NCBI GenBank assembly: GCA_020444075.1
Contig: JAHLLR010000044.1
Location: 1-42,939, forward strand
Reading direction: 5' to 3'
Source: Deltaproteobacteria bacterium
GTDB lineage: Bacteria; Desulfobacterota; Desulfobacteria; Desulfobacterales; Desulfosarcinaceae
DNA: 42,939 nt
Shown: positions 25,802-36,442 of the stretch, one piece after another
How the letters are laid out: each line of letters begins with the position of its first letter
Position numbering within the stretch: position 1 is the first letter of the stretch
The notes under the pieces: generated by a model
The model's database searches: none
The model's input: the letters and a program-made list of their open reading frames with translations, nothing else
What the model was told of the DNA's origin: nothing
Made by a program: the position numbers and the translations under genes

Positions 25802-27151
25802 TCATTTTTTATTTTTTTCCTTCAATGACCGCCATTGCTTCAGGCGCCCGGCAATCATCTTCTCGTAACCCCGGTCCGTGGGAAAATAATACAGATTGCC
25901 GGCGATAGCATCGGGCAGGTAGTCCTGGACGACATAACCGTCTTTAAAATCATGGGCATAGCGGTATCCGTCGCCATAACCCAGATCCTTCATCAAGCCC
26001 GTAGGTGCATTGCGGATATGCAGGGGAACTGGCAGCGCGCCTTTTTCCCTGACCGTCTGCCTCACCGTGTTCCAGGCCTTGTAGACACTGTTGCTCTTTG
26101 GCGCCGTGGCCAGATAGACGGCGGCCTGGGCCAGCGCCAGATCCCCTTCCGGATGCCCTAAAAATCGAAAGGCTTCCATCGCCCCCAAGGCGATACGCAG
26201 GGCAAACGGGTCGGCATTGCCCACATCCTCGGAGGCAAACCGCACCATGCGCCGGGCGACATACAGGGCGTCTTCACCGGCTTCCAGCATGCGGGCCAGC
26301 CAATACAGGGCCGCATCCGGATCGCTGCCCCGCAAGCTTTTGTGAAACGCGGAGATAATATTGAAATGCTCGTCACCCCCCTTGTCGTAAAGCAGCGCCT
26401 TTTTTTGCAGCGCGCTTTCCACATGCTCCAGGGTGATTATCCGGCGGGTTCCCGTTTTGGGTGGAAATTCGGCCGAAGCCAAGGTGGCGGCCACCTCCAG
26501 GCTATTGAGGGCGCTTCGTGCATCCCCTGAGGAGATGTGAATCAGGTGTTCCCGGGCGTCGGCAGCCAGGGATAGATTCAGCCCCCCCAGCCCGGCCCCC
26601 GGATCGTCGATTGCCCGGTCGAGCACGCGGCCCACGGCGTCCCCGTCCAACAAGTTGAGGGTGATCACCCGGCAGCGGGACAACAGCGGCGAAATCACTT
26701 CAAACGACGGATTCTCCGTCGTGGCGCCGATGAGGGTGATCAGCCCGGACTCCACATGGTGAAGGAAGGCATCCTGCTGCGCCTTGTTGAACCGGTGGAT
26801 CTCGTCCACAAACAGGATGGTGCGCTTGTGCTGAAACTGCTTCTGTTTCTTGGCTTCATCGATGACTTCGCGGATCTGTTTGATGCCGGCAAGCACCGCC
26901 GAAAAGTGACTGAAATGGGATTGGGTTTCACGGGCGATAATCCTCGCCAGGGTGGTTTTCCCGCATCCGGGCGGCCCCCACAGGATCATGGAAAAAATCC
27001 GGTCATTTTCGATGGCATGGCGGATCAATGAGCCCGGTCCCGTAACCGCCTCCTGACCGAACAGGTCTGCCAGGCGGCGCGGACGCATACGCTCGGCCAG
27101 GGGCCGCTGAAGATCGGTGGATTCTGCCGCCTGATAGTCGAAAAGGTCCAT
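25802..27151 (-). CDS. rarA: Replication-associated recombination ATPase RarA (MgsA)
   Basis: 449 residues of the RarA/WRNIP1 AAA+ family, which acts at stalled replication forks. Walker A is GPPGCGKT (59-66) and Walker B is FVDEIHRF (114-121). Sensor 1 is GATTENPSF, and the C-terminal MgsA tetramerisation domain contains SDPDAALYWLARMLEAGED and RMVRFASEDVG. Length is normal. The start is ATG 27151, only 2 bp after the der stop, so it is probably co-translated with der. Confidence 0.93.
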   Translation of the reverse strand: MDLFDYQAAESTDLQRPLAERMRPRRLADLFGQEAVTGPGSLIRHAIENDRIFSMILWGPPGCGKTTLARIIARETQSHFSHFSAVLAGIKQIREVIDEAKKQKQFQHKRTILFVDEIHRFNKAQQDAFLHHVESGLITLIGATTENPSFEVISPLLSRCRVITLNLLDGDAVGRVLDRAIDDPGAGLGGLNLSLAADAREHLIHISSGDARSALNSLEVAATLASAEFPPKTGTRRIITLEHVESALQKKALLYDKGGDEHFNIISAFHKSLRGSDPDAALYWLARMLEAGEDALYVARRMVRFASEDVGNADPFALRIALGAMEAFRFLGHPEGDLALAQAAVYLATAPKSNSVYKAWNTVRQTVREKGALPVPLHIRNAPTGLMKDLGYGDGYRYAHDFKDGYVVQDYLPDAIAGNLYYFPTDRGYEKMIAGRLKQWRSLKEKNKK

Positions 27152-27153
27152 CT

Positions 27154-28548
27154 TTATCGTTTTGTCGGGCGCTTGCTGGACTGCTTTTTTCGTTTAAGGG
27201 GGGTGGACTTCTTGTTTAAAAAAGCCGGATTCTTTCCCGTACGCTGCCGCAGCAGCAGGCGAACCGGCGTCTTGTCCAGGGAGAACGTCTCCCTGATCTG
27301 GTTCACCAGGTAGCGCTGGTAAGAAAAATGCACCCCGTCCGGGAAGTTCACAAAACTGACAAACGTGGGCGGTCGGGTGGACACCTGGGTGGCATAGTAG
27401 AACTTGAGCCGCGTGTTTTTATGCATCGGGGGTTGGGTGCGTGCCAGGGCCTGGTCCATGGCCTTGTTCAACTTCCCGGTGGTGATCCGGGCCGAATACT
27501 GGGCGTAAACCTCATCCACGAGCGGGAAGATTCGTTGAATCCGCTGCCCGGTTTTAGCCGAAACCGTCGTCACCGGTGCAAAGTTCAGAAACTTGGCGTC
27601 CATGCGCAGATTTTCCGTTAACCGTTTCAGAGCCTTGCCGTCCCGGTTGTCCACCCGATCCCATTTGTTCAGCAGAAAAATCGCTCCGCATCCGCGGTCG
27701 TAGGCGTAGCCGGCCACATGGATGTCCTGATCGGAGATGCCCTGCTCGGCGTCGATAACGATCAGGGCCACGTCGCACCGTTCCAGGCTGCGCAGGGCCT
27801 TGATGATCGAAAATTTTTCCAGACGCAGGGACACCTTTCCCTTCCTGCGAATTCCAGCGGTGTCCACCAGCACGTAGGTCTGATCTCCCCGGGTGAAGAC
27901 CGAGTCGATGGAATCCCGGGTGGTGCCGGCGACCTCGCTGACGACCAGCCGTTCCTCACCTAAAATGGCATTGATCAGGGAAGATTTGCCGGCATTGGGT
28001 TTTCCCACCACCCCAATACGGATGGAATCGAACCGTTCTTCCTCCTCCGTCATTTCTGCAAACCCGGCCGTCAGTTCATCCATGAAATCAGCGACCCCGT
28101 AGCCGTGCTCGGCCGATACCGGGAACAGGGTATCGATGCCCAGGCTGTAAAAATCGGACAGGGCTTTTTCCTGCCCTTCACCGTCGATCTTGTTGACCAC
28201 GTAGAACACGGGTTTGTCTACGGTTCGCAGGATGTTGATCAGGTCGAAATCAAAAGGAGAAAGGCCTCCCTTTCCATCAAGGGTGAGGACGACCACATCG
28301 GCGTCAACGATGGCCTGTTCCACCTGCTGGCGGATGTGCGGGGCAAATGCATCGTCATCCCCTTCGGCAAATCCGCCGGTGTCCACCAGGGTAAAGGCCT
28401 TGTCGTTCCAGCGGGCATCACCGAAATTCCGGTCCCGGGTCACGCCGGGGAGGTTATCCACGATGGCATCCCGGGAGCGGGTGATCCGGTTGAAGAAGGT
28501 GGATTTGCCCACATTGGGTCTGCCGACAATGGCAACGATGGGTTTCAT
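27154..28548 (-). CDS. der: Ribosome-biogenesis GTPase Der (EngA)
   Basis: 464 residues with two tandem GTPase domains and a C-terminal KH-like domain. Domain 1 has the P-loop GRPNVGKS (9-16), DTGG and NKID. Domain 2 has [12 protein letters not shown] and NKWD. Der is needed for 50S subunit assembly. ATG 28548 (MKPIVAIVG) is the family start; 52 in-frame codons upstream are unlike Der and lie in intergenic DNA. The Lys/Arg-rich tail is common. rarA follows after 2 bp. Confidence 0.95.
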   Translation of the reverse strand: MKPIVAIVGRPNVGKSTFFNRITRSRDAIVDNLPGVTRDRNFGDARWNDKAFTLVDTGGFAEGDDDAFAPHIRQQVEQAIVDADVVVLTLDGKGGLSPFDFDLINILRTVDKPVFYVVNKIDGEGQEKALSDFYSLGIDTLFPVSAEHGYGVADFMDELTAGFAEMTEEEERFDSIRIGVVGKPNAGKSSLINAILGEERLVVSEVAGTTRDSIDSVFTRGDQTYVLVDTAGIRRKGKVSLRLEKFSIIKALRSLERCDVALIVIDAEQGISDQDIHVAGYAYDRGCGAIFLLNKWDRVDNRDGKALKRLTENLRMDAKFLNFAPVTTVSAKTGQRIQRIFPLVDEVYAQYSARITTGKLNKAMDQALARTQPPMHKNTRLKFYYATQVSTRPPTFVSFVNFPDGVHFSYQRYLVNQIRETFSLDKTPVRLLLRQRTGKNPAFLNKKSTPLKRKKQSSKRPTKR

Positions 28549-28817
28549 GGATATTATCCGATCCGTATATCTGGGTTGTGTGCGTTGGTTCACCCTGCAG
28601 GACCAGCCTTGGGGGCTGTTCCGGCAGGGATATATCCCAGGAAGGAATCCTGTGTCAAACGCCCAATTGACGTTGCCATCAAGAACCCTGGAATTTAGAG
28701 TCAAATGGGTTTCAACGCCTATAAATTTAGTGTATGGTCAACTCCGTTGGATCTTTCTCGATCACCGACCAGACACTACACCGAAAAAAATATCAAGCGC
28801 TTCGAAAGGAGGCTCCC

Positions 28818-29672
28818 ATGCCGGACCTGGCCTATGTAAACGGAAAAATCATGCCCATTGAAAAAGCGGTCGTGCCCATCGAAGACCGGGGCTACCAATT
28901 CGGCGACGGGGTCTATGAGTTTATCGCCAGCTATGAAGGGCACCTGTTCATGCTGGAGGAGCATCTGGATCGGCTGGAGCGGTCCATGCGGGAACTGGCC
29001 TTCGATCCGATCTCCCGCGCCGACATCAGGAAAGCCGTCCTGAATCTGTTCAACCGTTCCGGCTACCAGCGGGCAGGCATCTACATCCAGATTTCCAGGG
29101 GCGTCGCCCCCCGCAACCATGCCATCACCCCGGGCATGACCCCTCAGATCATCATGACCATCCGGCCGGTCAAGGAGATGCCGGAAACCTTGCGTAAGAA
29201 CGGAGCCACGGCGATTACCGTCGAAGATACCCGCTGGTGCCGGTGCGATATCAAAACCGTGCAACTGCTGGCCAACAGCCTGGCCAAACAGAAATCGCTT
29301 GATGCAGGCTGCGACGATGCCATCTTCGTGTCGAGCCAGGGAATCGTCCGCGAAGGAACCAGTTCAAACCTGTTCATCGTATCCGGCGGCCGGCTGGTCA
29401 CTCATCCTCTGACGAACAACATCCTTCCAGGCATTACCCGCATGGTGGTACTGGATATCTCCAGGGACGCGGGCCTGGATGTTGAGGAAACGTTTTTCGG
29501 AACCGACGCCTTATATGGTGCCGATGAGGTTTTTCTGACCGGAACTGTCACCGAGCTGCTCCCGATTGTGCGCATCGACGGAAAATCCATCGGGGACGGC
29601 AAGGTGGGCCAGACCACCCGCCGACTCTACGATCTTTTGAGGAAACAGGCTCTGGCCGGCGGCGCTGCATAA
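28818..29672 (+). CDS. dat: D-amino-acid aminotransferase (D-alanine transaminase)
   Basis: A 284-residue class IV PLP enzyme. It interconverts D-alanine and 2-oxoglutarate with pyruvate and D-glutamate. The RWCRCDIKTVQLLAN motif, with PLP Lys146, is the D-amino-acid form of the fold IV signature, and EDRGYQFGDGVYEF near the start also fits. Branched-chain transaminase and aminodeoxychorismate lyase belong to the same fold but differ in these motifs. ATG 28818 has AAGGAGG before it; 28 in-frame codons upstream are spurious. The gene converges on the cyclase-like gene with 15 bp between stops. Confidence 0.88.
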   Translation: MPDLAYVNGKIMPIEKAVVPIEDRGYQFGDGVYEFIASYEGHLFMLEEHLDRLERSMRELAFDPISRADIRKAVLNLFNRSGYQRAGIYIQISRGVAPRNHAITPGMTPQIIMTIRPVKEMPETLRKNGATAITVEDTRWCRCDIKTVQLLANSLAKQKSLDAGCDDAIFVSSQGIVREGTSSNLFIVSGGRLVTHPLTNNILPGITRMVVLDISRDAGLDVEETFFGTDALYGADEVFLTGTVTELLPIVRIDGKSIGDGKVGQTTRRLYDLLRKQALAGGAA

Positions 29673-29687
29673 TATCGCAGCTATTCT

Positions 29688-32600
29688 TTATTCAAGGGCA
29701 TTCAGGCCGGCCTGGGCCCTTTCCAGGTGGCCGTCCGCCCCCAACTGTTCAAACAGCGCAATGCTCTGCTTGAACAGCGGTACGGCCAGATCGTTTCTGT
29801 TTTTGGCCTGATAGAGCCTTGCCAAATCGAAGGAAGCCTGGCCTTTGATGCCTAAGGCATTGATCTGCCCCGCCATCCGGATAGCCGTTTTGAAGTGGTG
29901 TTCCGCATGCTTTGCCGCCCATGGCAGGTGGACCATAAAAAACGGCAGATTCTTTACCACCGCCAACAGGCCCAGATCGCCTTCGCGCAGGGTAATCCGC
30001 AGATAGATGCTTCCCAGCAGGTAATGAAATGTCTGCGCGTGGTAATATTTTCCGTCAGCCAGGTATCGCCTGGCGTGCCGGTTGATGGCCTTCACCCCGA
30101 CGCCGAAATTTCCCTTGGCCACGGCAACGACGCTTGACAGGGCATCTGCCGATGTTCCGATGTACTCATAACCCGAGGCCGTGCAAAACGTAACGAGCGC
30201 ATTAAGATTATTCTCCGCCGGGGAGACCTCACCCAGGGAAAGATGGGAATATGCCATTAGAAACCGGGCATTTAAACCATAAAGAGGGTCCGCCGAACTG
30301 TCGATGGCAAGGGTGCATTTTTCGATGGCGCCCCGGTAATCCCCGGCCGCAAAGCATCCCATGCCGTGGGCCAGATGCCCTTCGGAGATGCTGTTTACAT
30401 CCCCGGCGTTTTCCCCGTAAAACAGCAGGCGATCTCCCAGTTTATGGCATTGACGGCAATCCCCCTTGAACCATTGGGCAATGGCCGTTCCGGTGAGAAC
30501 GAACCGGACCAGGTCCTGGTCCATCTCAAAAGACCATGAGGGATCTTCGGATTCGAAAAAATGCGATGCCTCTTCGGCTTTGGCGGAGAAAACCAAAGCC
30601 TCGTCAAGACGGCCGAGGTCGGTGCAGGTCCATATCAAACAGGCGCAAGAGTATGCGATCACCTTGTAATTTCTTATCTGTTCGCCGATGGACAAGGATT
30701 CCATCAGACAATCCCTGGAAAGAGTGAGATGTTCACGCCGTTGATAAGCCCAGCCCAGACAGGCGAGGTACATCCCCTTTAAATGAAGATCAGGGCTGTT
30801 CATCGCCGCCGATTCATGCCGCTTCATCAAATTCAACGCATCTTCGAAGCGCCCGCGCAGGTTAAAGACAAAAAACCATTCCAGCAGCAGTTCCACTGTA
30901 CGGCGGGACGCATCCTCGGCCAATCGGTCCCCGTCCAACAGCATGTGGTATGCCTTTTCAAAGTAATTATGCGATTCGGTTACCGCATATTTTTTCAATC
31001 CCTTACGTCCCGACTGCTTCAGATAGGTAACGGCCTTGTGCAGGGAATGTCCGTTGCTGAAATGGTACGCCAGGATTTCGCACAGGGCATCGATGCGTTC
31101 CGGGTTCTGACTTTCCAGAACCCGGGCAATCTTCTCATGCAGATCCCTTCGCTGTCGCTTCAGCAGACTTTTGTAGGCTACTTCCTGAACCAGCGAGTGT
31201 TTGAATTGGCATAACCGTTCACCGGGATCGTCGCTTTCCAGGATCAGACCCATTGATTTGAGGATGGCAAGATTGTTATCGACGCCTTCGGGGTCGGAAG
31301 AAATCTGTTTCAAGACAGCCGGGGCAAATCGTCTGCCGATGACTGAAGCCTCCTGCACGATCCGCTTGGCGGCATCCCCCAACCGATCCAGCCTGGCGGC
31401 TATTACCGCAGCGACACTGGACGAGAAAACCGCTTCTCCGATAGCACCGGAAACCTCCCAGGTTGCACCTCTTTTTTTCAGAGTTCCCGTGTCGACCAGC
31501 GAATTGATAACCTCTTCGAGAAAAAATGGATTTCCTCCCAGCTGGTCGGAGATGAATGCTGACAGCAGGGGTGGCACATGCTCGGACTGAAGCAGGGATT
31601 TGGCTAGTTCTTTACTCTTTTCAGGTGGAAGGTCTTTGAGCTGAATACACCGGCTCTGATAATAGGGGTTGATAATCTGGCGATGGTTGAAGGCCAGTTG
31701 ACCGGGGCGGTAGCTGATCAGAAAAAAAACGGGAAGATCCGCCTCGTTTAGCAGGTTTCGTAACAGATCCACCGTAGATGGATCCGCCCAATGCAAGTCT
31801 TCGATGCAGATAACCGTCAGCCCGGTCCGGGACTGGTTGCCGATCATGGTTACCAGCACCTGCTTCAGCTTGATTTTCCAGGACTCCGGCGAAATTTGCA
31901 GGGACTTGTCATTGGACAGGGTGAATAGCCGCTCGATGATCTGATAAATCGCTTTGTCATCGTCACGAGTGGTCCTGAGTTCAGTGGCCAGCTTTTTCCG
32001 AACCACTTCCTGTGAATCGTCGTCACGCAGATCAACCGCACGACCCAATAAGTCGATGAGGGGAAAATAGGGAATCCCCTGCGTGTAGGCATAGGCGTTT
32101 CCCTGAAGCCAGTGGTGGTGGCGCCGGGCCAACGTTTTTTTAAATTCCGAGATTAAGCGGCTTTTCCCGGTCCCGGCATCACCCTCTAAAAAGACACAGG
32201 TTCCCCTTCCCTCTGCCACCACTGACAGGCGCGTATGCAGGTCTTTCATTTGGGTCCTGCGTCCGATGAGCCTGGCCCGCAAGCCCTGGACCCGCCTGAT
32301 CTTGTCTGGCTTCTTCACCGTGCTGAGGACGCGATAGGCATCAATGGTTTCCGTCCTGTGCCGACCTGTCCTGTATTTGCATTTCTCGAAGAAAAAGAAA
32401 CCTGACGTGGAAGGCATGGTGCACGTTCCCACGAGAATTTCTCCGGAAATCGCCAGATTGGTCAGCAACGATGCCCGGTTCACCGGTTCGCCGGTGATGC
32501 CGTGCCGTCCGGTCCTCAGATCGGTTTTCCCGGTCACGACCAGGCCCGTGGCAATTCCCGAATGCATCGCCAGGGGCCCTTCCAACCGCCCTCGGAATCG

Positions 32601-33122
32601 GCCGGTCATCCTTGCCACGGTGTCATGAATATCGACAGCTGCGCGAATCGCCCGTACCGGATCATCCTCATGGGTGCGCGGTATTCCGAAAACAGCCAAC
32701 ACTTCATCCCCGATAATCCGGTCAATGTAACCTTCATATCGGATAATGATGCCGACGATCTCTTTGAATACGAGGTTCATCATCTCGCGGACATCTTCAG
32801 GGTCCAGGCGTTCACACAGGGCAGAGTATCCGGTAAGGTCCGAAAAAAGCACCGTCACCAGTTTTCGTTCGCTGCTGTTCCCGTATTCCTCTTGCCCGGC
32901 GGCAGGCGGGTAGGAAATGGGGTGGGCCGGATCTGCTGAAAAGGCGGAAGGAAACGGGGATGTTGGGATTGACGCCAAAGGATGCCCGCACGCGGTGCAA
33001 AATTTACTGAACGGCCGGTTAACCATCCGGCAGGTGCCACAGCGTCGGTCAAGCGGACAACCGCATACGGGGCAGCTGACGGCATCAATAGCGACTGTAT
33101 TCTGGCAATCAGGACACTTCAT
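29688..33122 (-). CDS. Zinc-ribbon, class III cyclase-like, AAA ATPase and TPR signalling protein
   Basis: 1144 residues. Paired zinc ribbons (about 3-48; C3, C6, C17, C20 and C28, C31, C42, C45) lead into a class III nucleotide cyclase domain (about 85-265). Then comes an AAA/STAND ATPase with Walker A GDAGTGKS (314-321) and a Walker B-like VICIEDLHWAD, and finally several hundred residues of helical TPR-like repeats. The metal-binding Asp pair is present (D95 in FSDLTGYS, D139 in IIGDE), as is N215. The usual transition-state Arg (family VNxAxRL) is Leu219, and the adenine-selecting Lys position reads Arg135, so cyclase activity is doubtful. GTG 33137 is an alternative start. It follows alr by about 80 bp. 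Confidence 0.85.
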   Translation of the reverse strand: MKCPDCQNTVAIDAVSCPVCGCPLDRRCGTCRMVNRPFSKFCTACGHPLASIPTSPFPSAFSADPAHPISYPPAAGQEEYGNSSERKLVTVLFSDLTGYSALCERLDPEDVREMMNLVFKEIVGIIIRYEGYIDRIIGDEVLAVFGIPRTHEDDPVRAIRAAVDIHDTVARMTGRFRGRLEGPLAMHSGIATGLVVTGKTDLRTGRHGITGEPVNRASLLTNLAISGEILVGTCTMPSTSGFFFFEKCKYRTGRHRTETIDAYRVLSTVKKPDKIRRVQGLRARLIGRRTQMKDLHTRLSVVAEGRGTCVFLEGDAGTGKSRLISEFKKTLARRHHHWLQGNAYAYTQGIPYFPLIDLLGRAVDLRDDDSQEVVRKKLATELRTTRDDDKAIYQIIERLFTLSNDKSLQISPESWKIKLKQVLVTMIGNQSRTGLTVICIEDLHWADPSTVDLLRNLLNEADLPVFFLISYRPGQLAFNHRQIINPYYQSRCIQLKDLPPEKSKELAKSLLQSEHVPPLLSAFISDQLGGNPFFLEEVINSLVDTGTLKKRGATWEVSGAIGEAVFSSSVAAVIAARLDRLGDAAKRIVQEASVIGRRFAPAVLKQISSDPEGVDNNLAILKSMGLILESDDPGERLCQFKHSLVQEVAYKSLLKRQRRDLHEKIARVLESQNPERIDALCEILAYHFSNGHSLHKAVTYLKQSGRKGLKKYAVTESHNYFEKAYHMLLDGDRLAEDASRRTVELLLEWFFVFNLRGRFEDALNLMKRHESAAMNSPDLHLKGMYLACLGWAYQRREHLTLSRDCLMESLSIGEQIRNYKVIAYSCACLIWTCTDLGRLDEALVFSAKAEEASHFFESEDPSWSFEMDQDLVRFVLTGTAIAQWFKGDCRQCHKLGDRLLFYGENAGDVNSISEGHLAHGMGCFAAGDYRGAIEKCTLAIDSSADPLYGLNARFLMAYSHLSLGEVSPAENNLNALVTFCTASGYEYIGTSADALSSVVAVAKGNFGVGVKAINRHARRYLADGKYYHAQTFHYLLGSIYLRITLREGDLGLLAVVKNLPFFMVHLPWAAKHAEHHFKTAIRMAGQINALGIKGQASFDLARLYQAKNRNDLAVPLFKQSIALFEQLGADGHLERAQAGLNALE

Positions 33123-33204
33123 GGGAGGCAGCCACAATTATGAGAATAAGAAATCGACATGCAACAGCAGACTCAACCCTCCCTACCCGCAGACGGCAAC
33201 GCTG

Positions 33205-34338
33205 TCAATCGGCGCCGATAGGGTAATGATCGTCAACAACCACTCGCGGAACCCTCCGGGAGACGCCGCAGGTAATTTCATAGGGAATCGATCCAATGGC
33301 TTCGGCCACATCAAGGACCTGTATCCGGCCATTTTCAGCGTCTCCCCAGATCAGGACATCGTCGCCCACCGTTACTGGGTCGTCACCCACATCCACCATG
33401 ATCTGGTCCATGGTAATGGTCCCCACCACCGGGTAATACCGGCCGCCGATCATCACCTGGAATCTTCCGGTCAGATGGCGCCGAACCCCATCTGCATACC
33501 CAACCGGAAGCACGGCAATGGTGGTTTCCCGTTCGGTTTTCCAGCGCCTTCCGTAGCTCACATTATGGCCGGCAGGCAGTCGTCGTAAATGGGTGACGGC
33601 AGTCTTGAACGTCATGACCTGCCTCAGGGGGATCGATCGCGAGGTCTGAGTTGACGGGTAATGACCGTAAAGCATGATCCCGGAACGACAGGCGTTGAAG
33701 TAGCTGTCCGGCAGGTCCAGCACCGCCCCGCTGTTGGCCATGTGAACCAGGGGCGGAAGCGGGCCTTTGTCTTTCAGCCGTTTGATCAGGGCATGGAAAC
33801 GATTCAATTGTTCCCGGGCATAGCTTTTATCCGTCTCGTCAGAGGTGGCGAAATGGCTGTACAAGCCTTCCCACACACAGCATCGCGAGCGTCGCAGATG
33901 ATTGAAAAATTCCCGTTCCTGCGCTGGCAGCACCCCCACCCGTCCCATGCCGGTTTCCACGTTGACATGCACGTGGGCCGGTTGGCGTCCGGATACCCGT
34001 TCGATCCAGTCGATATCTTCGACACCGAACAGGGTGATCCGGAAACCCGCCCGGAGGGCCTCGGGAATCTGGTCAGGGAAAAGCCGGCCGAAAATGAGAA
34101 TGGGAACATGGATGCCACTTTCACGAAGCTCCATGGCTTCCTGGTACTGGGCGACGGCAAGAAAATCCGCCCCTTCATCGACCAGGCATCGGGATACGTG
34201 AATGGCGCCGTGGCCGTACGCGTCGGCTTTGACCACAGGAATCAGGCGGGCCGGAGCGATCTTTTTTCGAATTTCACAAAAATTGAATCGCAGGCGATCT
34301 AAATGGATTCGGGCGCAGGTTAGCGGGTGCATGGTCAT
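33205..34338 (-). CDS. alr: Alanine racemase
   Basis: A 377-residue PLP enzyme that interconverts L- and D-alanine for peptidoglycan. PLP Lys37 lies in VVKADAYGHG and the second catalytic base Tyr262 in NVSYGRRW. The middle HVHVNVETGMGR is the barrel strand near the phosphate site. ATG 34338 or the ATG two codons later could start it. It lies 32 bp downstream of the amino-acid ABC ATPase on the same strand, so it is probably co-transcribed, giving uptake, racemisation and (with the nearby transaminase) D-alanine metabolism. Confidence 0.93.
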   Translation of the reverse strand: MTMHPLTCARIHLDRLRFNFCEIRKKIAPARLIPVVKADAYGHGAIHVSRCLVDEGADFLAVAQYQEAMELRESGIHVPILIFGRLFPDQIPEALRAGFRITLFGVEDIDWIERVSGRQPAHVHVNVETGMGRVGVLPAQEREFFNHLRRSRCCVWEGLYSHFATSDETDKSYAREQLNRFHALIKRLKDKGPLPPLVHMANSGAVLDLPDSYFNACRSGIMLYGHYPSTQTSRSIPLRQVMTFKTAVTHLRRLPAGHNVSYGRRWKTERETTIAVLPVGYADGVRRHLTGRFQVMIGGRYYPVVGTITMDQIMVDVGDDPVTVGDDVLIWGDAENGRIQVLDVAEAIGSIPYEITCGVSRRVPRVVVDDHYPIGAD

Positions 34339-34370
34339 TTTCCAAGAAGGCAGTTGACGGTGTCAGCCGA

Positions 34371-35144
34371 TCAATGCAGAATCTGGCTTAAAAACAGCTT
34401 GGTGCGATCGTGCTGGGGATTGTCGAAGAACTCTGTGGGCGTATTCTGTTCGACGATTCTCCCGTAGTCCATGAACAACACCCGATGGGCAACGCTCTTG
34501 GCAAACCCCATCTCATGGGTCACCACCAGCATGGTCATGCCTTCCCGGGCCAGTTCGATCATGACATCCAGAACCTCTTTGATCATCTCGGGATCCAGGG
34601 CAGAGGTGGGCTCATCGAAGAGCATGACGTTGGGTTTCATGCATAGACTGCGCGCAATGGCAACGCGCTGCTGCTGCCCCCCGGAAAGCTGACCCGGATA
34701 TTTTTTGGCCTGCTCGGCAATATGCACTTTTTCCAGGTAAGCCATCGCATCCTCTTCAGCCTCTTTTTTAGGGGTCTTGCGCACCCAGATCGGTCCCAGG
34801 GTCAGGTTGTCCAGGATGGTGAGGTGGGGAAAAAGGTTGAAATGCTGAAACACCATGCCCACCTCGGCCCGGATTTTCTCGACGTTCTTGATATCGTTAG
34901 TCAACTCGATGCCGTCGACGATGATCCGGCCGCGCTGATGCTCCTCCAACCGGTTGATGCAGCGGATCAGGGTCGATTTTCCTGATCCGGAAGGACCGCA
35001 GATAACGATCCGCTCTTTCTTTTGCACGGTCAGGTTGATGTCCTGCAGGACATGGAATTCGCCGAACCATTTGTGCATCTCTTTGATTTCGATGATGGCT
35101 TCGCCGGTCGGCTGCAGCTGGTTATCCGGTTTCTCTTTGCTCAT
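34371..35144 (-). CDS. aapP: Polar amino-acid ABC transporter ATPase
   Basis: A 257-residue GlnQ/AapP-class ATPase. Walker A is GPSGSGKS, the Q-loop region is FQHFNLFPH, the signature is [10 protein letters not shown], Walker B is [13 protein letters not shown] and the H-loop is VVTHEM. It energises the two permeases upstream. The start is ATG 35144, with GAAGAG 6 bp before it. The in-frame extension to a TTG at 35228 is not family-like, and ATG 35150 is also possible. Confidence 0.92.
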   Translation of the reverse strand: MSKEKPDNQLQPTGEAIIEIKEMHKWFGEFHVLQDINLTVQKKERIVICGPSGSGKSTLIRCINRLEEHQRGRIIVDGIELTNDIKNVEKIRAEVGMVFQHFNLFPHLTILDNLTLGPIWVRKTPKKEAEEDAMAYLEKVHIAEQAKKYPGQLSGGQQQRVAIARSLCMKPNVMLFDEPTSALDPEMIKEVLDVMIELAREGMTMLVVTHEMGFAKSVAHRVLFMDYGRIVEQNTPTEFFDNPQHDRTKLFLSQILH

Positions 35145-35239
35145 GGACATCTCTTCAGGTTTTGTTGTGCGCATTTTTTTGAACCTGCTGTTCAATCGGG
35201 ACATGATCCGCGCTGAATCCAGCACCAACGCGCCATCGG

Positions 35240-36334
35240 TTAAAACCCCCTATCCAGCTCTTTTTCCAGGCGTCTGCTGTAGCTGGACATGAAATAACAG
35301 CAGCCAAAATAGATCAAGGCCACAAAAATGTAGGCCTCGGAAGAAAAGGCCATCCAGGTGGGATTCGACAGGACGGACTGCGTCGTCTTGAGCAGATCGT
35401 ACAGGGCGATGATCACCACCAGGGACGTATCTTTCAAAGCCGAGATAAGCTGGCTGACCGTCGGTGGAATCACTATTCTCAGGGCCTGGGGCAGAATCAC
35501 CAGCCGCATGGTCTGGTAATAGTTGAGCCCCAGTGATTCGGCAGCCTCATACTGGCCCTTGGCCATCCCCTGCAACCCGCCCCGCACGACTTCCGCAATA
35601 TAAGCGGCGGTAAACATAATGATGGCCACCTGCGCCCGTAGTATTACGTTAACGGTAACGCCCTCGGGCAAAAACAGCGGGAAAACGATGGACGACATAA
35701 ATAGCAGGGTAATCAGCGGTACCCCCCGGATCATTTCGATATAAACGATGCACAGGACTTTTATCGCCTTCATGCGCGAAGCGCGCCCCAGCGCCAGGAC
35801 AACGCCCAGCGGATAGGCGGCCGCCAGCCCGAAGACCGACAGCAGCAGGGTCAACGGGAGCCCGCCCCACTGCGTACTTTCAACCGCAGCCAACCCTAAA
35901 ATCCCACCCTTCATAAGAAGGCCCATGATTATAAGGCCGGCGCCCCAGGCATAGGTCAGTGATTTTTTCCAATGGTCCCTGTTCCGGCTGTAAAACAGCA
36001 GGCCGATCAGAAGAACCATGGCCACCAGAGGCCGCCACTGCGATTCGTAGGGGAAAAAACCGAAAATAATGAATCGAATGTTGGCTGGAATGATCGACCA
36101 GCAGGCACCGTCAGCACCTTTGCAGGCTTCACCGGTTGAAAGCCACTGGCTGTCGATAAAAGCCCAGCGGATAAAAGCGGGAACGATCTTGCTCAACGTG
36201 TAAAGGGTGAACAGCGTCAGAACCGAGTTAAACCAGTTGTTGAACAGGTTGGCCCGCATCCATCCAAGGGCCCCCACGCTCGTGGCCGGCGGTTTGATCA
36301 CTTCTTTGATCGGCTTGATATCCGTTCCAGCCAT
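35240..36334 (-). CDS. aapM: Polar amino-acid ABC permease, AapM-like
   Basis: A 364-residue His/Glu/Gln-type permease. The N-terminal half has extra helices typical of AapM. The C-terminal half has the core domain, with [16 protein letters not shown] and the EAA loop [21 protein letters not shown]. It pairs with the AapQ-like subunit upstream (108 bp gap). No clear ribosome site stands before the ATG. Confidence 0.92.
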   Translation of the reverse strand: MAGTDIKPIKEVIKPPATSVGALGWMRANLFNNWFNSVLTLFTLYTLSKIVPAFIRWAFIDSQWLSTGEACKGADGACWSIIPANIRFIIFGFFPYESQWRPLVAMVLLIGLLFYSRNRDHWKKSLTYAWGAGLIIMGLLMKGGILGLAAVESTQWGGLPLTLLLSVFGLAAAYPLGVVLALGRASRMKAIKVLCIVYIEMIRGVPLITLLFMSSIVFPLFLPEGVTVNVILRAQVAIIMFTAAYIAEVVRGGLQGMAKGQYEAAESLGLNYYQTMRLVILPQALRIVIPPTVSQLISALKDTSLVVIIALYDLLKTTQSVLSNPTWMAFSSEAYIFVALIYFGCCYFMSSYSRRLEKELDRGF

Positions 36335-36442
36335 GGGTTTATAAATGCTGTCCCCTGATAAGGCGAGGGGTTGAAGCCGGCCCTATCGATTGTCGGTTCA
36401 AATTAAAATGAAGGCCACTTTCCATACCATTACAAGGAAATT

